A DNA stretch of 64,000 bases from Actinomycetaceae bacterium. Its GTDB lineage: Bacteria > Actinomycetota > Actinomycetes > Actinomycetales > Actinomycetaceae. Both the position numbers and the translations under genes were made by a program. This document shows, in pieces, positions 33,786 to 45,498 of this stretch; the first letter of the stretch is position 1, and each line of letters begins with the position of its first letter. Location: positions 1 through 64,000 of the forward strand of contig JAUNLF010000001.1 in the NCBI GenBank assembly GCA_030532405.1. Direction: 5' to 3'. The notes beneath the pieces were generated by a model. The model saw only the letters and a list, made by a program, of their open reading frames with translations, did no database searches and was not told the origin of the DNA.

Positions 33786-34784
33786 TTGGATGTTCATGCT
33801 CTCGGCTGGATTATGCTGGCCGCCATCATTTTCGCACTGATTGCCATCGACATTGTTGGACACGTGCGAACGCCTCATGAACCGACTATCAAAGAAGCAG
33901 CGATTTGGAGTACCGCCTACGTGGCGCTCGGCGTCGCGTTTGGCTTCGTTGTCTGGATCGCGTGGGACCTTCGATACGCCGGCGAATACTGGGCCGGTTA
34001 CATCACTGAAAAATCCCTGTCGCTCGACAATATCTTCGTGTTCGTCCTGATTATCAGCGCGTTTAGAGTGCCGCGAAAGTACCAGCAGAAGGTGCTCCTT
34101 TACGGCATCATCATGGCGCTGGTATTGCGGCTAATCTTCATTTTGATTGGCGCTGCGATCATTGAACAGTTCGCCTGGATCTTCTACATCTTTGGCGCGT
34201 GGCTGCTTTACACCGCGTTTTCGCAGGTGAAGGAGGGCGTGCAGGGTGACGAAGACGACGAGTATCAGGAAACCACTTTTGTGCGGGTTGTACGCAAGGT
34301 GTTCCCTGTTACTGACGGCTTCTTATCGGACAAGATGCTTCACCGTCACGCGGGTAAGACCTACCTGACACCCATGTTGCTGGTGATCCTAGCGCTAGGG
34401 TCGGCGGACATCATGTTCGCATTCGATTCGATCCCCGCAATCTTTGGACTCACCGCTGAACCGTACCTGGTGTTCGCGGCTAACGCGTTCTCCTTGCTCG
34501 GTCTTCGCCAGTTGTACTTCCTGATTGACGGACTACTGGAGAAGCTTGTCTACCTGCACTTTGGCCTCGCAGCAATCTTGGCGTTCATTGGTGTGAAGCT
34601 GATCCTGCACGCGATGCACGAGAACGAAGTTCCGTTCATCAACAGCGGTCAGGCCTTCGATGTGCCCGAGATTGGCATTCCGATGTCGCTCGGATTCATC
34701 GCCGTGACGCTCGTGATTACTGTGGTCGCGTCCTTGCTGAAAACACGGCACGACAACAAAGGCCAGAAGGAAATCACTTCCTAA
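33786..34784 (+). CDS. TerC-family integral membrane protein, probable Mn2+ exporter
   Basis: A 332-residue membrane protein with about eight to nine helices, related to TerC/Alx. These proteins export manganese and protect metalation of exported enzymes. It has the family acidic membrane motifs AIDIVGH near the start, ITEKSLSLDNIFVFVLI, and the later LGSADIMFAFDSIPAIFG. The loop with many Asp/Glu (QGDEDDEYQE) lies between the two halves. The TTG at 33786 is the best-fitting start (LDVHALGW...), since the ATG at 33729 lies inside the riboswitch; the ribosome site is weak. Manganese should turn expression on through the riboswitch. Confidence 0.9.
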   Translation: MDVHALGWIMLAAIIFALIAIDIVGHVRTPHEPTIKEAAIWSTAYVALGVAFGFVVWIAWDLRYAGEYWAGYITEKSLSLDNIFVFVLIISAFRVPRKYQQKVLLYGIIMALVLRLIFILIGAAIIEQFAWIFYIFGAWLLYTAFSQVKEGVQGDEDDEYQETTFVRVVRKVFPVTDGFLSDKMLHRHAGKTYLTPMLLVILALGSADIMFAFDSIPAIFGLTAEPYLVFAANAFSLLGLRQLYFLIDGLLEKLVYLHFGLAAILAFIGVKLILHAMHENEVPFINSGQAFDVPEIGIPMSLGFIAVTLVITVVASLLKTRHDNKGQKEITS

Positions 34785-34800
34785 CTAGCCTGCTTTTAGC

Positions 34801-34831
34801 TGAAGCCTCCGGTATATTGCCGGAGGCTTCA
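34801..34831 (+). terminator. Terminator of terC
   Basis: A perfect 12-bp stem (TGAAGCCTCCGG with its complement) surrounds the loop TATATTG. Confidence 0.9.
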
Positions 34832-34881
34832 CCATTTGGTCAGGCAAGCGGCCCATGACGAACGCGAGTAGGTGCGCGGGT

Positions 34882-34887
34882 TAGAAT
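34882..34887 (+). promoter_or_regulatory. -10 box TAGAAT, leaderless start of the P-type ATPase gene
   Basis: TAGAAT is followed by 7 nt and the GTG at 34895. Confidence 0.6.
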
Positions 34888-34894
34888 CGACGAT

Positions 34895-37291
34895 GTGAGT
34901 GACGTAGAGGAACGTTTTGCTGGCCTGCAAGGCCGAACGAGCGCGCAGGCTGCGCGCGCCAAAGAGGCCGGCGAAACCAACTACGTTCAAAGACGGAGCT
35001 CACGGCCCGTCAAACTAATCATCAAGTCGAACATCTTCACGCTGTTTAACGCCATCTTGACCACAGCCGTAGTCATCGTGCTGATCGTGGGTAACTGGCG
35101 TGACTCCGTGTTCGGCATCGTGATGGTGACCAACGCGCTGATCGGGATTGTCTCCGAGATCCGCGCGAAGCACGTCCTCGACAATCTTGCAATCCTTGAA
35201 GCACCTAAATCCGCGGTTATTCGTGACGGAACCGAACAGACTATTGCGTCGGACGACATTATCCGCGAGGACCTGGTGCTCCTGCGTTCTGGCGACCAAG
35301 TGCCCGCGGATGGGAAGGTGCTGCAAAGTTTCGCCCTGAAGATTGACGAGTCGATGCTTACCGGCGAGTCGATTCCGGTTCGCAAAAAGGATGGCGACCG
35401 CGTGCTGTCCGGCACGACTGTTATTGCGGGCGAGGGTGTTTTTGTCACCGAGAAGATTGGTGCGGCCTCGTACGCGAACCAGTTGACCGCGCAGGCGAAG
35501 CGTTTTAAGAAGGCGCAGTCCGAGATTGCCGACGGGATTAACGTGATTTTGAAGTGGATCTCGTGGGTCATTTTGCCGGTCGTCCTCCTGCTGGTTTTTT
35601 CACAGTTGAGGTCGGATGAGGGCACCAATTGGCAGCACGCCGTGGTCCTCGCTATCGCCGGTGTAGTGGGCATGATCCCGCAGGGCCTGGTGCTGCTAAC
35701 TTCGATGAACTTCGCGCTGGCCGGCGCGAAGTTGGCGCGGCAGAAGGTGTTGATCCAGGAGCTGAATGCGGTTGAAGTATTGGCGCGCGTGGATCGGCTC
35801 TGCCTGGACAAGACGGGAACTTTGACGTCGGGGCAGATCCAACCTAGGGCGATAATCGCCCTCGAGGAATCAAAGGCCAAAGATGGGCGGGCGGTACTTG
35901 CACGCCTGGTTGCGGGCGGGGAAAACGAAACGGCCCTGGCGACTTTGAAGGCTCTGGACGGTGAGGCTCCCGCGGAGGCCCACGCATTTGTACCGTTTGA
36001 TTCGATTCGCAAATGGTCAGCGGCGGCGACGAAGGACGGGTCCTGGTTTTATGGGGCTCCCGAGATTATTACGCGCGGGGCAGTGAACGCTGAGCAGGCC
36101 TCCAGCGTCGTTTCCGAACATGCTGAAACGGGGGCGCGCGTCATTTGCCTGGCGTATTCGCCGCTTGCGCAGCTGGATGAAGACGACCCGCAACTGCCGG
36201 CCGATTTAACGGCCGTTTTGGTGGTCGTTTTGGAAGAAGAGATTCGCGAGGACGCCGCTTCGACCCTGGAATACTTCAGGAAGCAGGGCGTGGGGATCAA
36301 GGTGATCTCCGGGGATAACCCCGCAACGGTGGGCACGATTGCGGATCGCGTCGGCGTGAATGGCGGCGGACCGGTCAAGGTAATGGATGCGGGTGACTTG
36401 CCTGAAGATCCAGAGGCTTTGGCGGACGTGATGGAGGAGTATGACGTGTTTGGACGCGTCACTCCGGAGGCGAAGCGCGCCATGGTGCAGGCCCTACAAT
36501 CCCGCGGGCACACCGTCGCGATGACGGGGGACGGGGTGAATGACGTGCTCGCCTTGAAGGATTCGGACCTTGGGATCGCAATGGGGTCGGGTGCGCGGGC
36601 AACGCGGGCCGTCGCGAAGCTGGTGTTGATTGACGGAAAGTTTTCGAAACTACCCGGCGTGGTTGCAGAAGGCCGGAGGATCATTGCGAACATGGAACGC
36701 GTGTCCGCATTGTTCCTGACGAAGACTTCGCTGTCCGCAATCCTGGCTGTCGTGGTTGCGATCTTCTTTTGGCGCTACCCGTTCTTGCCGCGTCACCTGA
36801 CGATTATTGGAAGCCTAACGATCGGGATCCCCGCGTTCTTCTTGGCACTCACGCCAAATCACCGGAGGTACAAGCCCGGCTTCCTCACGCGCACGTTGCA
36901 TATCGCCGTGCCTTCTGGGATCGCGCTAGCTGTGTCCGCCCTCGTGGCGCAAAGACTTTACGCCGACGATAGTCATCAGATTGCTTCCACGGTTGCGACC
37001 CTAACTGTCACTGCTTCAGCATTGTATTTGCTTTCCGTCATGTCACGCCCAATCGTCGCGTATCGTGCTGGCATTTTGTTCACAATGCTTGGCATCGCGG
37101 TCGCCGTGGTCCTGATTCCACCGGCGCGCGAGTTTTTCGCGCTCACCTGGCCTAGTACCACGCAATGGTTCACAATCATCATCATCGCGTCCATAACCGC
37201 CATGATCATCGAGGGCGTATACCGCTACCACCAGCACAAGTTCGGCAACGTAACGCGCATCGTCGGCACCATGGACGAAGCACAGGACTAA
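34895..37291 (+). CDS. CtpE-like P-type ATPase, probable Ca2+/Mn2+ transporter
   Basis: Membrane cation pump of 798 residues. It has the actuator motif MLTGESIP, the phosphorylation site DKTGT (residues 305-309), the ion-site helix with GMIPQGLVLLTS in place of the PEGL of Ca2+-ATPases, a short nucleotide domain with KWSAAA, and TGDGVNDVLALKDSDLGIAMGSG at the hinge. There are about eight to ten helices and no N-terminal metal-binding domain. The PQGL type matches mycobacterial CtpE, linked to calcium uptake, and pneumococcal CaxP-like pumps. It follows the manganese-riboswitch terC gene, which fits divalent-cation homeostasis; the ion itself is inferred. Confidence 0.88.
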   Translation: MSDVEERFAGLQGRTSAQAARAKEAGETNYVQRRSSRPVKLIIKSNIFTLFNAILTTAVVIVLIVGNWRDSVFGIVMVTNALIGIVSEIRAKHVLDNLAILEAPKSAVIRDGTEQTIASDDIIREDLVLLRSGDQVPADGKVLQSFALKIDESMLTGESIPVRKKDGDRVLSGTTVIAGEGVFVTEKIGAASYANQLTAQAKRFKKAQSEIADGINVILKWISWVILPVVLLLVFSQLRSDEGTNWQHAVVLAIAGVVGMIPQGLVLLTSMNFALAGAKLARQKVLIQELNAVEVLARVDRLCLDKTGTLTSGQIQPRAIIALEESKAKDGRAVLARLVAGGENETALATLKALDGEAPAEAHAFVPFDSIRKWSAAATKDGSWFYGAPEIITRGAVNAEQASSVVSEHAETGARVICLAYSPLAQLDEDDPQLPADLTAVLVVVLEEEIREDAASTLEYFRKQGVGIKVISGDNPATVGTIADRVGVNGGGPVKVMDAGDLPEDPEALADVMEEYDVFGRVTPEAKRAMVQALQSRGHTVAMTGDGVNDVLALKDSDLGIAMGSGARATRAVAKLVLIDGKFSKLPGVVAEGRRIIANMERVSALFLTKTSLSAILAVVVAIFFWRYPFLPRHLTIIGSLTIGIPAFFLALTPNHRRYKPGFLTRTLHIAVPSGIALAVSALVAQRLYADDSHQIASTVATLTVTASALYLLSVMSRPIVAYRAGILFTMLGIAVAVVLIPPAREFFALTWPSTTQWFTIIIIASITAMIIEGVYRYHQHKFGNVTRIVGTMDEAQD

Positions 37292-37305
37292 GACTGTCCC
37301 GTGCG

Positions 37306-38280
37306 CTACCAGGTGGTTTCGGATTCGGGAGCGCTCATGGAGAGTCGCCGTGCGAGGATCGCGGCGACCATGAGCTGCAGTTGGTGGAACACGATCACGG
37401 GCACGGTCACGGCGGCCACGATGTGGGGTGGGAAGATAATCGCGGCCATGGGGAGCCCCGTTGCAAGGGACTTTTTAGAACCGCACATCAAGAGCGCAAT
37501 GTTGTCCGCACGATTCAACTTCAGCGCTTTGCCCGCGTGCCACGTGCCAAGCATCATGATGCTCAGCATGACGCCAGAAACCAGGACGAGGGCGATCGCG
37601 TCCATCCAGGTGACTTCATCCCAAAGGCCGCGCGCTGTTGCACCTGCAACGCCGGAGGCAACCACAATAAGAATCGTGCCGCGGTCTACAGACTTGGTGA
37701 GCCACTTGCTCCGCCTAACCCAGTCGCCCGCCCACGGTTGCAAGAACTGGCCTATAACGAATGGGATCAGAAGCTGGGTCAATACGTTTACGATCGAACC
37801 CCATCCCACGCCCGTTGACGCGCCCATAATCAACATGACGAGCAGGGGAGTGAACACCATTCCGCTAATGTTCGAAATGGTCGCCGCACACACCGCGCCC
37901 GCAACGTTTCCACCCGCGATCGAAGTGAACGAAACGGAGCTTTGCACGGTCGAGGGCAGAAGCGTCAAATACAGCGCGCCCACGGCGAAAGTTGCGCCGA
38001 GTAACGGTTTCATGGCCGGCATTAGTATTACGCCGATGAGGGGGAACACCACGAACGTGGCAACCAGGACGCCGCCTTGCAGTCGAATGTTCTTCAAACC
38101 CTCGATAACTTCGGACGTGCGAAGCCGCATGCCGTACACCAAGAACAGCACCATCACGGCAACAGTGCCCACTTGCGTCAGCACATCGATCCAGCTTGTC
38201 GGAATCGGCACCATGATGCCGACCACCAGGATCAATACGATAGAGATCACAAAAGGATCGATAAAGCGCAAAATCTTCAC
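37306..38280 (-). CDS. SLC10A7-like putative bile acid:sodium symporter family transporter
   Basis: A 324-residue membrane protein with about ten hydrophobic helices of the BASS superfamily, SLC10A7/YfeH branch. Typical segments are PFVISIVLILVVGIMVP, VLFLVYGMRL, TLLPSTVQSS (first crossing helix), FTSIAGGNVAGA and the LLMCGSKKSLATGLPMA motif of the second crossing region. The substrate in bacteria is not established. It converges on the P-type ATPase with 14 nt between stops. The GTG start is leaderless. The region upstream holds a 32-bp repeat array shared with a divergent hydrolase gene. Confidence 0.85.
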   Translation of the reverse strand: MKILRFIDPFVISIVLILVVGIMVPIPTSWIDVLTQVGTVAVMVLFLVYGMRLRTSEVIEGLKNIRLQGGVLVATFVVFPLIGVILMPAMKPLLGATFAVGALYLTLLPSTVQSSVSFTSIAGGNVAGAVCAATISNISGMVFTPLLVMLIMGASTGVGWGSIVNVLTQLLIPFVIGQFLQPWAGDWVRRSKWLTKSVDRGTILIVVASGVAGATARGLWDEVTWMDAIALVLVSGVMLSIMMLGTWHAGKALKLNRADNIALLMCGSKKSLATGLPMAAIIFPPHIVAAVTVPVIVFHQLQLMVAAILARRLSMSAPESETTW

Positions 38281-38287
38281 GTTCGCA

Positions 38288-38293
38288 ATCCTA
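38288..38293 (-). promoter_or_regulatory. -10 box TAGGAT, leaderless start
   Basis: On the minus strand TAGGAT lies 7 nt ahead of the GTG at 38280. Confidence 0.5.
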
Positions 38294-38313
38294 GCCCGTA
38301 ACCGCGTGCACCC

Positions 38314-38441
38314 CAGATTCGTATTACGCCGCCTAAGTAGCGCGACAGATTTATACTCCTTGGCCCAACTCTCGTCGCAGATTTGTATTGCCCGCCCGTA
38401 ACAGGTGCTCTGGTTTTGTATTGCGCGCCCTTAACAAGAAC
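38314..38441. repeat. Four degenerate 32-bp direct repeats between divergent genes
   Basis: Units begin at 38314, 38346, 38378 and 38410. Three start CAGATT and the fourth CTGGTT; all then have a GTATT-like core (38321, 38353, 38385, 38418), most followed by a C/G-rich block and TAA. A weaker fifth unit with GCCCGTAAC may precede them. The array fills the gap between the BASS transporter and hydrolase genes. Read on the minus strand each unit has a TANNAAT-like box. Confidence 0.7.
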
Positions 38442-38453
38442 GCGTGTTCGGAG

Positions 38454-38459
38454 TAGTTT
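38454..38459 (+). promoter_or_regulatory. -10 box TAGTTT, leaderless start
   Basis: TAGTTT is followed by 6 nt and the ATG at 38466. Confidence 0.45.
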
Positions 38460-38465
38460 TGAGTT

Positions 38466-39257
38466 ATGAGCCAAATTACAGTTAGCTATGAAATTGAAGG
38501 CCCCGAGGACGCACCTGTCGTTGTACTGGGATCCTCGCTTGGAACGGATCGACACATGTGGGACGAGGTCATGCCCCACCTGTCCGACTACCGCGTATTG
38601 CGCTACGACTTCCCGGGTCACGGTAAGTCCCCGGTTGAAAAGGTTGAAGGATCAGTCACGCCCGCAATGATCGGCGACGCGATCCTCGACGCCCTGGACA
38701 AGGAAGGAATCGACAAGTTCCACTTGGGCGGCCTCTCCCTTGGCGGCATGATGTCACTGTGGATGGCGATCAACCGTCCGGAGCGTATACAAAGCTTCGC
38801 AATGATCTGTTCGGGCCCTGCGATCCCGCCGCCAAGTGCCTGGTTCGAAAAGGCCGAGGCCGTACGTGCAAATGGTACGGAGTCGCTTGTGGACGCGACG
38901 ATGGAGCGCTGGTTTACTGAACCGCACCTAGCTGAAAACGGCCCCGGCGTTCAGCGCACTCGCCAGACTATGACGGATTGCAAAGACGAGGGCTACGCCC
39001 AGTGCTGCGAAGTCATCGCCAACATGGATAACCGCGGTGACCTTGGCAAAGTGAAAGCCCCCATGGGTATTATTCGCGCAGAGTTCGACGGAACTCTACC
39101 CAAGGAAGCCGCGGAAGAATTAGCAGATTCCGTGAGGGCGGGCGGCAACTCGAACGTCGATATCTACTTCGTATCGGATGCGTCTCACCAGGCCGCTGTT
39201 GAGCAGCCCGAACAGGTTGCCGAAGCTCTTCGCGCTCACCTGTCGAAGCACGCCTAA
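38466..39257 (+). CDS. Alpha/beta hydrolase (3-oxoadipate enol-lactonase-like)
   Basis: A 263-residue alpha/beta hydrolase. The oxyanion strand is VVLGSSLGTDRHMWDE and the nucleophile elbow is HLGGLSLGGMMS (GLSLGG, Ser). The acid is probably the Asp in IRAEFDG and the His is in SDASHQAAVEQPEQVA. The closest named group is PcaD-type enol-lactonase, but no other beta-ketoadipate gene is nearby, so the true substrate may differ. It is divergent from the BASS transporter across the 32-bp repeat array and convergent with the YciI-like gene. Confidence 0.87.
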   Translation: MSQITVSYEIEGPEDAPVVVLGSSLGTDRHMWDEVMPHLSDYRVLRYDFPGHGKSPVEKVEGSVTPAMIGDAILDALDKEGIDKFHLGGLSLGGMMSLWMAINRPERIQSFAMICSGPAIPPPSAWFEKAEAVRANGTESLVDATMERWFTEPHLAENGPGVQRTRQTMTDCKDEGYAQCCEVIANMDNRGDLGKVKAPMGIIRAEFDGTLPKEAAEELADSVRAGGNSNVDIYFVSDASHQAAVEQPEQVAEALRAHLSKHA

Positions 39258-39357
39258 CCAGCCGTAGCACTCGCCACCCCGGTTTACCCGTGTGCGTCAG
39301 CTTAGAGTCGCGACCCGAACGGCGGGCGGCATAGAGTAGCGGCCGGCATCGGCATTA

Positions 39358-39409
39358 AAACATTAGCGGAGGGGCAACGTCATCGTTGCCCCTCCGCTTC
39401 GTAATGTTT
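39358..39409. terminator. Bidirectional terminator between hydrolase and YciI-like genes
   Basis: A 15-bp perfect stem, AGCGGAGGGGCAACG (39365-39379) with its complement (39384-39398), has loop TCAT and flanking AACATT/AATGTT pairs that supply T-runs both ways. Confidence 0.92.
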
Positions 39410-39435
39410 AGTTCGAAATCGTCCTCGTAAACGGA

Positions 39436-39765
39436 TTACGGGTTAGAGATCGGGAAGTCGGACATGTTGTCGAAACGGTCCGCAAGGTCACCAATCGTCG
39501 GCTTCCACTCGCGAACAATAATGTTCGTGACCAGGCCGTGCTCAAAGAACGGGTCCTTTTCGAGAAGTTCACGCGCTTCCTGCGCAGTGTCAGTGCGCAT
39601 AATCAGCAGAGCGCCGGCACGGTTGGCGTCGCGAAGGTGACCGGAAGAGAAAAGCTTGCCCTGCTTGTGCAGGTCTCGCAGGTAGGTACGGTGCTGCGGA
39701 CGCCAGTTATCAATTAGCGACAGCAACTGGGGTTCATATTCATAAATCACGGCATAAGTACGCAT
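39436..39765 (-). CDS. YciI-like family protein
   Basis: A 109-residue ferredoxin-like fold protein of the YciI family. The start MRTYAVIYEYEP is typical. Conserved features are the RPQHRTYLRDLHKQGKL helix with its His, the FSSGHLRD strand and the C-terminal GLVTNIIVREW. Some members have hydrolytic or dehalogenase-like activity; the function here is unknown. The ATG at 39765 is preferred because it starts at the family's usual position and lies 6 nt after a CATAAT box; an upstream ATG at 39792 would add nine unrelated residues. Confidence 0.82.
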   Translation of the reverse strand: MRTYAVIYEYEPQLLSLIDNWRPQHRTYLRDLHKQGKLFSSGHLRDANRAGALLIMRTDTAQEARELLEKDPFFEHGLVTNIIVREWKPTIGDLADRFDNMSDFPISNP

Positions 39766-39771
39766 ACGCCA

Positions 39772-39777
39772 ATTATG
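39772..39777 (-). promoter_or_regulatory. -10 box CATAAT, leaderless start
   Basis: On the minus strand CATAAT lies 6 nt ahead of the ATG at 39765. Confidence 0.5.
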
Positions 39778-39879
39778 TCTGTATGTGGCCAAAATTGCAC
39801 AAGGACCGCCGCCGAGCCTAACTTTTAGTCAGAAATTGTGCTGTCGTCGAACAAATGTGCGGACAGCGGGGTAAGACTT

Positions 39880-39885
39880 TAAAGT
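39880..39885 (+). promoter_or_regulatory. -10 box TAAAGT, leaderless start of uvrA
   Basis: TAAAGT is followed by 7 nt and the GTG at 39893. Confidence 0.6.
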
Positions 39886-39892
39886 AGTAGGC

Positions 39893-42722
<2,830 letters not shown>

Positions 42723-42739
<17 letters not shown>

Positions 42740-43412
42740 CCGGGCGCACCGAGACTTGCTCAACCATTGCGTCTTCGCTGGCGTCTAGTGCGAGGCGGAC
42801 AGCGGCGGCGATGGAGGACGGGCGCAAATGGTCGCTGGCGGAATACGCCCGGCCGGCGGCGTCTTGGATTTCAACCTGCATGTCTGTGTCAACACGGCCA
42901 GGATGCACGGAGGAAACGCGGATTCGGCCTCGTTCTTCTTCGCGCAGAGCATCCGTGAAGGCGCGCAACGCAAACTTTGAAGCGGAGTAAAGCCCGCCCT
43001 TCGGGCCAGAGTGGAAACCGGACCCGGAGTTGATCGCCACAACCTGGCCACCGGCCCTACGCAGGGCGGGCAGCAGGTTGCGAACAAGGTCCGCCTGGGC
43101 GATCACGTTTGTGCCGAGCATGCGCTCCCAGTCAGCGTGGGTCGCTTGCTCAATGGTTTTGTTAAACGCGATTCCAGCGCTTAGGACCAACCCGTCCAAA
43201 GACTCGATTTGAGTGGCTGCGCGGGCGATGGCGTCCTCATCGGTAATATCAACAATCCACGGCTCCGCGGACTCTAAAGACGCAACAACTTCGTTGACGG
43301 TCTCTTCATTGCGGCCGCCTACCAGCAGGTGGTAGTCAGGGCTTAAGTTTTCGCAGATAGCGCGGCCAATCCCGCGCGACCCGCCGGTCACAAGAACAGT
43401 TTTTCGACTCAT
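42723..43412 (-). CDS. Short-chain dehydrogenase/reductase
   Basis: A 229-residue Rossmann-fold oxidoreductase. The cofactor loop is [12 protein letters not shown], the NAG-like motif is VLSAGIAF, and the catalytic triad is Ser in [11 protein letters not shown] with YSASK (Tyr and Lys). HPGRVDTDM follows. The substrate is unknown. The stop lies inside the 3' end of uvrA on the other strand. The ATG at 43412 follows a TAGGCT box at leaderless distance. Confidence 0.9.
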
Positions 43413-43418
43413 GCAACC

Positions 43419-43424
43419 AGCCTA
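43419..43424 (-). promoter_or_regulatory. -10 box TAGGCT, leaderless start
   Basis: On the minus strand TAGGCT lies 6 nt ahead of the ATG at 43412. Confidence 0.5.
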
Positions 43425-43480
43425 TAGGGGGAGCGAGCCAAGCGTTCAACCGCGGCCGCATTCAGTGAGTCGAAAAGTGC

Positions 43481-43518
43481 GGCGCGCCCGCACCCCTTGC
43501 GAAGGTTGCGAGCGCGCC
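43481..43518 (-). terminator. Possible terminator after the acyl-CoA ligase gene
   Basis: GGCGCGC (43481-43487) can pair with GCGCGCC (43512-43518) just past the ligase stop on the minus strand. The loop is long (24 nt), so support is moderate. Confidence 0.45.
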
Positions 43519-43524
43519 GGCCGG

Positions 43525-45333
43525 TTAATCACCGTTGTAGAGAGCTTCGATTTCGTGCGCAAAGTCGCGCGTAACTTCGCTGCGTTTCAACTTAAGTGAC
43601 GGGGTTAGGTACCCGTTGTCGACGGTGAACTCAGCGTTGACGACGCGGAACTTGCGAATCGACTCCGCCCGAGACACCGCGCGGTTCGACCTCTTAATCG
43701 CCTTGTCTAAAGACTCCAAAACGCGCGGGTGCGTTGCGGCTTGCGTGACGTCCATGGGTTCGAGGCCGTGGTTTGCAAGCCAGGTAGGTAGCATTTCCTG
43801 ATCCAGCGTGATGAGCGCCCCGATGAATGGTTTTTGATCACCGACGACCACAACGTGCGAGATCAGCGGGTGCGTCACTAGCGTTTCTTCCAACGCTGAC
43901 GGTGCAACGTTCTTGCCGCCCGCGGTGACGATGATGTCCTTCTTGCGTCCGGTGATGTAGAGGTTCCCCTTGCGGTCAAAATGGCCGATGTCGCCGGTGC
44001 GGAACCAGCCGTCCTCGTCAAATGCTTCCGCATTTGCGGCCGGATTGTTGAAGTATCCGGGGAAAACGGCGGTGCCTTTCGCCAGGATTTCGCCCTCGTC
44101 TGACAGTTTGAGGGCGTTGCCGGGTAGCACCTTGCCGACGGATCCCATTACGGGGTCGCGATGGTCGGACAGGGTGAGCGGCCCCGTAGTTTCGGATAGG
44201 CCCCAGCCTTCCAAAATGTTGAGGCCGATGCCGCGGTAGAAGTGGCCGAGGACGGGCGATAGGGGTGCGCCGCCGGAAATTATGTACTTCATGTTCGGGC
44301 CGAGGGCCTTGCGAACCTTGCGTAGTACGAGTTTGTCAGCCCATTCGCGTTCGCGGCGCTGTTTGATGGTGGGGCCGAGGACGGTTTCCTGGGCCTTGGA
44401 GTACTCGATCGAGCGCGATGCCGCCCAGTGGAATAGCTTGCGTTTCGCACCTTTACCGGCCTTGGCTTCGGCGGCGTTGTAAACCTTTTCAAGCACGCGC
44501 GGAACCAGTAGGAGCATTGACGGTTGGAATGCCTCAATGTCGCCCAGCAGGTTCCTAGTGTCGGCGGAGTGGGCGAACACGCCGCGCCCCGACAGAATCG
44601 CGAACTGCACGAACCTTGCCAGCACGTGCGCGAGCGGCAAGAACAGCAAAAACCGCGTTTTGGTGGAGTACAGCAGGTGCGGCACCGTGTCCCCAATCGA
44701 GCGGATCGTGTCCACGAAGTTGCGGTGCGTCAGCATCACGCCTTTTGGACGTCCCGTGGTGCCGGACGTGTAAATGACGGTCGCCAGCGTGTCCGCGTCC
44801 ACGTGCTTTTGCCGCTCGCTGAGTTGTTCTAACGAAACACTGTTTGCCGCCTGATTAATCGTCCTCATGGCGCCTGATTCCAGTGACAAAATTTGTTTTA
44901 CGGAGGGCGTATTGGCGTGCTCGATTAGTTGTGCTCGCGCGTGAGTGTCGCACACGGCCAGGGCGATGTTGGCGTCCTCACATATCCATTCAATTTGCGA
45001 GACGGAATCGGATTCGTAAATGGGTACAACGATCACGCCGATTGAGAGGGCCGCGAGGTCGAGGGTGGTCCACTCGGGCCGGGTTGAGGACATGATTGCG
45101 ATTGAGTCGCCGTGTTTTAGGCCCATGCCGATGAGGCCGCGCGCAGTGTCGTCGACTTCTTGCATCATGCGCGACGCGCTGACGTTGTACCAGCCGCCAA
45201 CTTCGCGGCGCCGTTCCATGACGGGTTCGGCTGGCCGGCGCTTTGCACGCGCGCGGATTAGCGTCACGAGGGTTTCGTTGTCCGCCGTGACCTGTCGACT
45301 CGGATTCTCATAAAGTGCATTCGAAGACGGCAT
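43525..45333 (-). CDS. Long-chain acyl-CoA synthetase (AMP-forming, FadD15-like)
   Basis: Activates fatty acids to acyl-CoA through an acyl-adenylate; probably membrane-associated. It is 602 residues. Adenylating motifs are VIYTSGTTGRPKGVMLTHRN (P-loop, A3), the gate region YNAAEAKAGKGAKRK, GWGLSETTGP (A5), WFRTGDIGHFDRKGNLYITGRKKD (A7-A8), and a C-terminal Lys region in DNGYLTPSLKLKR. The A8 hinge RKKDIIVT is typical of the long-chain/bubblegum group. It lies 165 bp downstream of glnA on the same strand; a weak own promoter region is likely. Confidence 0.92.
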   Translation of the reverse strand: MPSSNALYENPSRQVTADNETLVTLIRARAKRRPAEPVMERRREVGGWYNVSASRMMQEVDDTARGLIGMGLKHGDSIAIMSSTRPEWTTLDLAALSIGVIVVPIYESDSVSQIEWICEDANIALAVCDTHARAQLIEHANTPSVKQILSLESGAMRTINQAANSVSLEQLSERQKHVDADTLATVIYTSGTTGRPKGVMLTHRNFVDTIRSIGDTVPHLLYSTKTRFLLFLPLAHVLARFVQFAILSGRGVFAHSADTRNLLGDIEAFQPSMLLLVPRVLEKVYNAAEAKAGKGAKRKLFHWAASRSIEYSKAQETVLGPTIKQRREREWADKLVLRKVRKALGPNMKYIISGGAPLSPVLGHFYRGIGLNILEGWGLSETTGPLTLSDHRDPVMGSVGKVLPGNALKLSDEGEILAKGTAVFPGYFNNPAANAEAFDEDGWFRTGDIGHFDRKGNLYITGRKKDIIVTAGGKNVAPSALEETLVTHPLISHVVVVGDQKPFIGALITLDQEMLPTWLANHGLEPMDVTQAATHPRVLESLDKAIKRSNRAVSRAESIRKFRVVNAEFTVDNGYLTPSLKLKRSEVTRDFAHEIEALYNGD

Positions 45334-45498
45334 TTCGGCTCTTTCTGTAGATTCTGTAAGTTGGCAGAATCGTTACACGAGCCGGGTAGGCCGTCGAATA
45401 CACTTTTGTATATTTCGTGTGAGGGCGAGCTGGGATACCGCGAAGGTTTACGTGACCGCGGCCTGCGTGGTGCGCGGCGGGGCTTGGCATCCGGTGGT

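Noticed and set aside
38314..38441. CRISPR array
   Set aside because: The repeats are degenerate, directly abutting with a 32-bp period, without conserved repeats separated by unique spacers, and no cas genes are nearby.
45334..45498. Small gene or RNA between glnA and the acyl-CoA ligase gene
   Set aside because: Frames here lack ribosome sites and the only inverted repeats (TACAC/GTGTG types) are weak.
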